The notes under the pieces were generated by a model. It did no database searches, was not told the origin of the DNA, and was given only the letters and a program-made list of their open reading frames with translations. Source: Congeria kusceri (taxonomy: Eukaryota; Mollusca; Bivalvia; Myida; Dreissenidae). From it: DNA of 64,000 nt. Below, one piece after another: positions 57,866-64,000 of this stretch; positions within the stretch are counted from its first letter, which is position 1; every line of letters begins with the position of its first letter. The DNA lies in contig CM051029.1 in the NCBI GenBank assembly GCA_027627225.1, positions 73,993,578 to 74,057,577 on the forward strand, in the 5' to 3' direction. A program made the translations under genes and the position numbers.

Positions 57866-59834
57866 GGTAGTACAACTCTAATGGGCAATATTCCAAACCT
57901 AATTTTGAATATTACTTCCATTATCTATATTACATCACTGATCTTATTACAGATATTGAGGGTGGCTTTCCATGCCCCAAATTGCTTTTTGGAAAATGTT
58001 CAGGACAACCCCTTTTTCATTTTTCATCAAAATTCATTTACCCCAATGCATAACAAAAATCATTACTCAATTACAGTTGCAAATATATCCAAAATGTTGG
58101 TGTCTTTTATACAAGTAATGATTGAAGATTATAAAATAAGACACCATTAGGCGTTAAAGAAGATAACAATATTGATATTTATCAATGTTCTTTGGTAGCT
58201 CAGCATAAACTTGAAGCTTATGGAACCGATAAAATAATACTTGGTCTACAAGATTTTGGTTTTCCTGGACTGGTATGTTTTTTCACTTAAATCGTTTTAT
58301 TATTTTTCATCTATGACATATATTTGACTAAAATAAAAAAAATAGAAAACAAATTTACCGTGTACTTTTTGAACAAATGAATACAAACTATCATACCCTT
58401 TAAAAAATAGACAGCTATATTTAGGCAATTCCACAACAATAATTATCAAATGTGACATAATATAAATTATGCATTTTAAGTTTAATACAACATTTATACC
58501 AGTTAAACTAAATATATAATAATTAAAAGTTATTATTTCAGTTATTTAAAACTTCAGTTCCCTGGGGGTACACAAAATGCCACCCACACCCTGCAACGTT
58601 TTCCGCTCTGGGACAACACACCGTACATCAACAATAAGTGTCTCATTTATTATCTTCTTTTCCATTCATCTTGGTGTCAACAATGCTGGTAATAGAGGCT
58701 GTATATGCTGGTAATTTAGGCTGCATCTTCACCAACTGGCACAGTCAGAAAAACATGTGTGCTGTGCTGAGCACCATGTTTGACATTTAGGGAAGCAGGG
58801 AATTCAGAGTGATTTGTGGTAATTCTCTTCCTTCAGCTGCAAAAATAATTTTAAAACAATCCAATAACTGATTGTTTTCCACTACATATTTAACAATATA
58901 CATACAAAACTGTCCAGTATATGTGCAACCCAACCTAGTAAGCCATATTTTTCGGTGTTATGTAAAATTCATGTCAAAACTGTGTAATTACTGAATGGAT
59001 CCGTATTAGTATGTTGATCATGAAGAAACACTGGTGCACACATTCATAAGCAAAATGGCACACATATCAAGTATAAGTACTCAACTATTAAAGTGTCTTG
59101 AGGCTTCAAAACTAAGGGACTAACACATCATACATGTATTTCGTGACTTGTATGTTCATTTACTTACATTTATATAGAGAGATATGGATGTACACACAAA
59201 TACATGTAAATATTATTACTCATACTAATATATTAATTGTACATTTAAGCAATACAATTTCGTAGTTCAAGTATTGAAATAAAAAGCATCATATTATCCT
59301 CTAATGAATTACGTTCTGATTGTATATACAATTATGAATATATTCAGAAATTTCAGAATAAAAATACAATTTTTTCAATTTCTTGTCTTGTTTACATGTG
59401 TTTCATCTCCTTATTATCAGGATTCAAGCTGTTTCATCATATGTACGATCTGGTGACGGTTATTTATTTGGGCACCGATTTTGTTTCAGTAAGCATCCCT
59501 TTTGCTCGTATTTATAATTATCCTTTGACAGTTGTTTTTGTTTATACCACGAAAAATATGTGACTTTCGGTTTCGATTTCTATAATTTTTCATAATGTCA
59601 ATATATTTATCTGTTTGCATTTCGTCAGAACTATATAATTTTATATATATGATACTAACATGTTTATAATAATGTGATTATATGAAATAATGTACTTTTA
59701 TTATAAATATAATGCGTTCGACAAGAATCGGAACCAAACGGGCATATCACGAACTGGGTAATGACATTTTCCCACAGTCACCGATTTCGGCCGATCTTAG
59801 AAAAAAAGCGGGAAATGATTAGAGTTGGACTACC
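57866..59834. mobile_element. DNA-transposon-like element with TTAA target and about 20-bp TIRs
   Basis: Left GGTAGTACAACTCTAAT and right (reverse complement) GGTAGTCCAACTCTAATC are inverted, each flanked by TTAA (57862-57865, 59835-59838). An 89-codon frame (57881-58150) inside has no transposase motif. 58555-58850 has better codon-like composition but many stops. Probably a non-autonomous or decayed member of a TTAA-specific superfamily. Confidence 0.6.
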
Positions 59835-60493
59835 TTAACTACAGAATTTCAGCATTTAACCTACATGTATATAAATATGATAATGAAGGGTACAAATCAT
59901 ATGCGTATGCATTATTTCACCAAATCTAAGATTTATTATAATCATTTCATAGTTCCAGTGTTTACTATTACTTTAAAACTACTTAATTGAAGTTGTATTA
60001 AAAGAAGATTGTTTTGGTATCTGAAGCTATTTGCTGTTTCTAGTAGCGTGGCTCTTTGCGGTCCAACCCGGCTATGCTGCCTTTAAGCGTGATATTATTT
60101 TAGGTGTGCTTGAGGGCCTGAATTAACTCCTAAAAGCGTAATTCTTACACTGAAAGCGTGATACTTTACATGTATGAGGTTTCAGCAATGCAGACAGATG
60201 TTTTTGAAAACAAAACAATATGAGTTATATGGGTATATATTCGTTCGGTATAGAAGTATAAGAAACCTCCAAAATATGTTATTAGCAAACTGTCTTTGAA
60301 ATTAGCAACTTACAAACACAACGGCATTGCATTATAGATTCCGTTTTTATATAGTTATTTATCTAGGGCAATTAAGTTTATAATTAGTTCAATAGTGGAA
60401 AACTTGACATGTCATTTTTTTTAAAACGTTTTTTAACTATGTATAACTATGTAACTATGTATTGTATTACAATCGAGCATTGTATTACAATTA
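59835..60493. other. No gene recognised; 3' flank of the pseudogene to the right
   Basis: 60050-60190 is the inverted, worn counterpart of 51215-51360 (AGCGTGATATTATTTTAGGT, AAGCGTGATACTTTAC). Otherwise AT-rich. Confidence 0.45.
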
Positions 60494-61607
60494 CTAGTAT
60501 TTTGAGCAAACAAAACAGGTCATCTCCCGGTTCTGAACTTACGGTGGACACTTTAGAGATCCACATGCTGCTTCCAACAAATACATCAGTTTGCCATTCT
60601 TGTCTTCAGCATCCCCTGTTTCCCTCTCTGGCTATGTGTCTAGGCAAACGTAATTTGTCGGCGATCTGTTCTTACTCAGACCAGATACAAGGTAGCCCGA
60701 ATATTCCATCGTCCATCCCGTATGACACATGTTCCCGCTGGGAAGCATTACAGTGGTTTGGTGACTGGATATACAGACTGCGCATGGAGATATTTGACCA
60801 AAGAAATTAGCCCCACCATCACTGAACTGAGCAGCAAAATCATATTCCGACCCGTTTATCTTAAGCCCAAACATTTGAGAGGGATCATCGAATACCCCCA
60901 ATAATATATCACCGGTCAAATAAATGTAATCTGCAGCCCCATTCCCGTAATACATGTTTCCGCCAGTAAAACCTTCAATGAAATTGTGATTAGAAATATA
61001 TAAAACATTATTAAAAACTTTCATTCAAATCAATTAATATTGCATCACGTTAATTTAAACTATGAACCATGAACAATGTATACAAACAGTTTTTAACCTG
61101 CGTAACTTAGTTCTGATCCGTTTGGGGGGACATGTTGTTCGCCCCCATCGTCTATAAACTGATCCTGCCAAATATGAAAAATACAAGTGAATCCTATATT
61201 TATTATGCAAAACATAATAAAATGCTTTATCGTGTACTCAAATATATTAAAGCAATAAATATACCACTTACCCTCAATGGAAGATATTTTTAGAGCCTGT
61301 ACTTCGGACAACAGTTGACTAGTTTGTGCATTCAGTTGATTCTTAAGAGTCTGCACTTTTGACACCAATTGAAGGTTTTGCGAGATGAGCTGAGCCATTC
61401 TTGTACTACCTGCTTCATGCCTAGACGTCAACACCTGCTTCATGCCTAGACGTCAACACCTGCTTCATGCCTAGACGTCAACGTCTGAATGGCAGCTGCC
61501 ATATCTACGTCGCTGTGGAGAACCAACGTTTTAGTGTCAGGTGTACTTGAGAACCAATTCGCGACAAGTACAATATAAATACAAATCGCAAAACATGGAT
61601 TCCTCAT
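60494..61607 (-). pseudogene. C4-like family pseudogene, full length, recent
   Basis: Exon 1 (61607-61272) starts MRNPCFAICIYIVLVANWFS, carries TLVLHSDVDMAAAIQTLTSR and the coil SQLLSEVQALK, with a GTAAGT donor; a 25-bp unit repeated three times (61408-61482) puts it out of frame. Exon 2 (61164-61098) is 67 nt instead of 66, one base too many in the C/A run. Exon 3 (60972-60494) keeps FTGGNMYYGNGAADYIYL, FDDPSQMFGLKINGSEYDF, FFGQ with five codons lost before PCAVC, VMLPSGNMC, and two stops (after CLDT and after LKCPP) before the end VCSK. Splice sites are all kept. Of the broken copies it is closest to the working gene at 49612-50917, in opposite orientation, with shared flanks on both sides. 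Confidence 0.92.
61408..61482 (-). repeat. 25-bp tandem repeat, 3 copies, inside exon 1
   Basis: ACCTGCTTCATGCCTAGACG then TCAAC occurs three times without change on the plus strand. Two extra copies add 50 bp, which shifts the frame. The sequence corresponds to the TLTSRHEAG codons just after the AAAIQ segment. Confidence 0.97.
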
Positions 61608-62039
61608 TGTCCAAAGTATAAATAATACTTAAATTCGTATAGAATTAGTGAGCGAAATACGTTTGATTTATGCCTGATAAGACACGAACGAGGTACTGAC
61701 CTGCTCTTAGTGATCCTATTGGTCTTAAATCCATATACACAGTTCCTATATCTAATCATTGTCATGAAGAGATTTATTGAAGACCGAAGGTACGATTAAC
61801 TAGTGTGCGTTTGCAGTTTCTCGTTATGATGTGACAATTCGAAGTGAAAGCTTTAGCGTATACATGTATATTTTGCCTCTATTCTATATTCACGAAAATA
61901 ACATCTCGGTAATTTTTCTGGTTGTGTTGGTTCTTTGGTATATTATTTAGTTCAGTCGCGACATGTGTTTTTGATGTTTCTGAAATTTAGGGATTTTGAC
62001 GTATTGCGACATTCAACACTTTCAGATAGCCATGTCTTT

Positions 62040-64000
62040 CCTAACCGCTTTAAGCTTTGCCATCAGCGTCGGAAAGGATGAATTCAACTAATCAAATATT
62101 CACCCACTCCACCAATTAGCATATCATACACTAATATTCTGAAACATGTATAGTAGAAAAAAGTTCTACCTGCGTACATAAGTCCTAATCAGTCTATATT
62201 CAGTTATGGGGACATGTTGTTCAACCCCATCTTGTGTACTCTGAACCTGCCAAATATAACAAAATACAAGTTATTACTATAACTTTAATACAAATATGTA
62301 ACATAGAATGATACTTAATCTTATATTCAAATATATGTAAACCACTGTTGCAGTGGCAAATACACTTACAACCAAAGTAAGATAATTATCTTTAGAGCCT
62401 GGCAGTCGCCTTATCTATGTCACTGTGGAGAACCTCCCTTTTGTTGTGAGGAACATGTGTCCAGTGCGCAACACATTGCATTGAGTTTGCTTAGAACGTG
62501 CGGGACAAGTATTTTTGAAATATTAGTTAAGGCTTTTACTAAATAAGGTTAAACGTCCGAGGCGAAGCAGCTAACCACGTTTGCGAAATGATTAGGACGT
62601 ATGTGACAAAAGATGTGATCTTTGTTTCCATTATTATGTACATGTAATTTCAAACATTTGTATTTCGTACGTAGTACACTTAAATTCTGAATATATGAGT
62701 TAACTTATTTTAATACGTAATATTTTTATTTGTTTCATGCACAAGAAATGTTGTAATTAAACATGTCTAGATGTGAAGTGGGTATCTATTCGATGATTCA
62801 AATATATTCGTAAATTATGTTCATGGAACATCTTTAATTCATAATGTCTGTAGTGTAAACTATTGTCAATAGGTCGGAAATGGAAGTTCGCATAGTTGGT
62901 CTAGTCATTAGAACGTCATAGCATTATCTACATTTATCATGTAGACAAAACCTGAAAAGGTTGTCGAATTGTGGTTAACAATCTATACTGACGAAATAGA
63001 AGAAAACGTACAAAGTAAGTACATCACAACCAAACCGCACGTTTGGTACATAGTTAAACGTTATAGAAACGTTACGCGTACAAATACTACACGTCTATTT
63101 TGTAAACAAAATGTGATATTTTGCCATATTTAAATATTGGATTAAGAGGTACTCACTGTAAGCAATATGTAAAGCAGTGCTTAGCTATCTTGTATCATGG
63201 ATTTTTAAAATTCCTCGTTCCTGCTTTTTGTTGTTTGCATATGTACCTTATTCCTTAATATTTTCTATAAGTAGTCTTTTTCATCTGGATGTTTTTTTTT
63301 TATTTGCAGACATTAGATGTTACAGGGGGGGGGGGGGGGAAATATGCGACATATTTCTAATATTCTGGCTTTGCTAATGCTACGTCGTTTGGTGTAAATC
63401 CAATTTTATTTTCGTGTTGAATTGAGCGTGCAGGATGTTAATCACACTAAGTTACGACACGCCAATTCAAACAGACACAAACCGTTTGTCGTTTGCCTCT
63501 GATCGTGTTAATATTTACACTTGTGATAAACGGGTTCAACGATGGCATACTAACCTCCTTGGCGATGTCTCAATAGTTATATTGGTATAGCGATTGCTGG
63601 ACATATTATTGCCAATATCTTTAGTTGATACACTGATGCTTGTGGTCAAAGGATAAATGAGGCGTACACGAATATAAATATTTATTCATCACTATTTGTT
63701 TCTCATATTTTTCACAACGTTGACACAATAAATTTAAGGCTGATTAATTCATGTTCTAGTTATGTTTGTCCTTGAAATGTTGACTAATATAAAATATAGC
63801 TGATATTTGTTTTGTTGCTTAGGTGAACTTTAAACCATTGAGTGATTAAATTATAATTCAATTGATTTATTATTCTCTTTAATTACTATTTAGTTTTGAA
63901 TTGCAGCGCCTTGAGGTTAAACTGTAGTTACAGTTATCAGTATTGTGATTAATTCTGGGCCAAGTATGAAGTTCGGTATGCCTTAACTCCGGTTTAAACC
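62040..64000. repeat. Paralogous block C, continues past the window
   Basis: Collinear with block A over nearly 2 kb, including ACGTCCGAGGCGAAGCAGCT (62557), TACGTAGTACACTTAAATTC, TTAAGAGGTACTCACTGTAA, and the final GAAGTTCGGTATGCCTTAAC. A run of 15 G at about 63325-63340 sits where A has GGGG. No gene beyond the pseudogene at its left end. Confidence 0.85.
62170..62490 (-). pseudogene. C4-like family pseudogene, exons 1 (part) and 2
   Basis: Exon 2 (62246-62170, 77 nt) reads GSEYTRWG, stop, TTCPHN, stop, with the same 11-nt insertion as 21961-21885. The exon 1 remnant (about 62480-62350) has the same truncated coil (ATARL...GDIDK-type wording) as block A and a TTGTAAGT donor-like end. No exon 3. 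Confidence 0.8.

Overview
This is a gene-poor, repeat-dense, AT-rich piece of an animal genome, most likely a bivalve mollusc. The evidence is spliced exons with GT/AG borders, tRNA-derived SINEs, LINE, LTR, hAT, Mutator-like, pogo and PIF/Harbinger relics, and above all repeated copies of an invertebrate secreted family usually annotated 'short-chain collagen C4-like', which is strongly expanded in molluscs. The genus is not claimed. There are no prokaryotic signals.

Layout. 1-880 is a decayed non-LTR reverse transcriptase on the minus strand. 4149-4542 holds the first two coding exons of a secreted protein with a D8C (uromodulin-type) domain. 4749-5166 is a MITE with a perfect 8-bp target duplication. 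5259-9517 is a composite element: two apparently identical 473-bp direct repeats enclose a frameshifted Mutator-like transposase and, on the opposite strand, a His-Me finger endonuclease relic. 10285-10795 is a PIF/Harbinger-like relic with a MADF remnant. 12530-13770, 17440-17730 and 20270-21340 are degenerate long-unit tandem repeats. 14516-15625 looks like a dead iduronate-2-sulfatase-like gene. 16430-16640 is a pogo/CENP-B-type DNA-binding relic. 18911-19480 is an LTR with a tRNA-Lys-type primer binding site.

From about 21.6 kb to the end the window is a cluster of the C4-like family. One copy (49612-50917, three exons, 262 aa) looks intact. About nine others are broken: minus strand at 21.9, 26.4-27.1, 28.1-28.5, 38.5-41.8, 42.0-42.3, 54.0-54.8, 60.5-61.6 and 62.2-62.5 kb; plus strand at 42.8-43.1 and 53.7 kb. 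Around three of them the flanks are also shared (21.8-23.7, 28.1-33.4 and 62.0-64.0 kb), so the unit of duplication was larger than the gene.

The most striking content is three large minisatellites inside this cluster, all with units divisible by three: a 33-bp unit (28894-32311, about 103 copies, apparently no indel), a 63-bp unit (38956-41815, about 45 copies) and a 60-bp unit (55655-56565, about 15 copies). The 63-bp unit is an amplified 21-codon segment of exon 1 of the C4-like gene. The 33-bp unit appears to have grown from a single-copy sequence still visible in two paralogous blocks. A third exon-1 copy (61408-61482) carries a three-copy 25-bp repeat in the same part of the exon. The window therefore shows several stages of minisatellite birth in one duplicated family.
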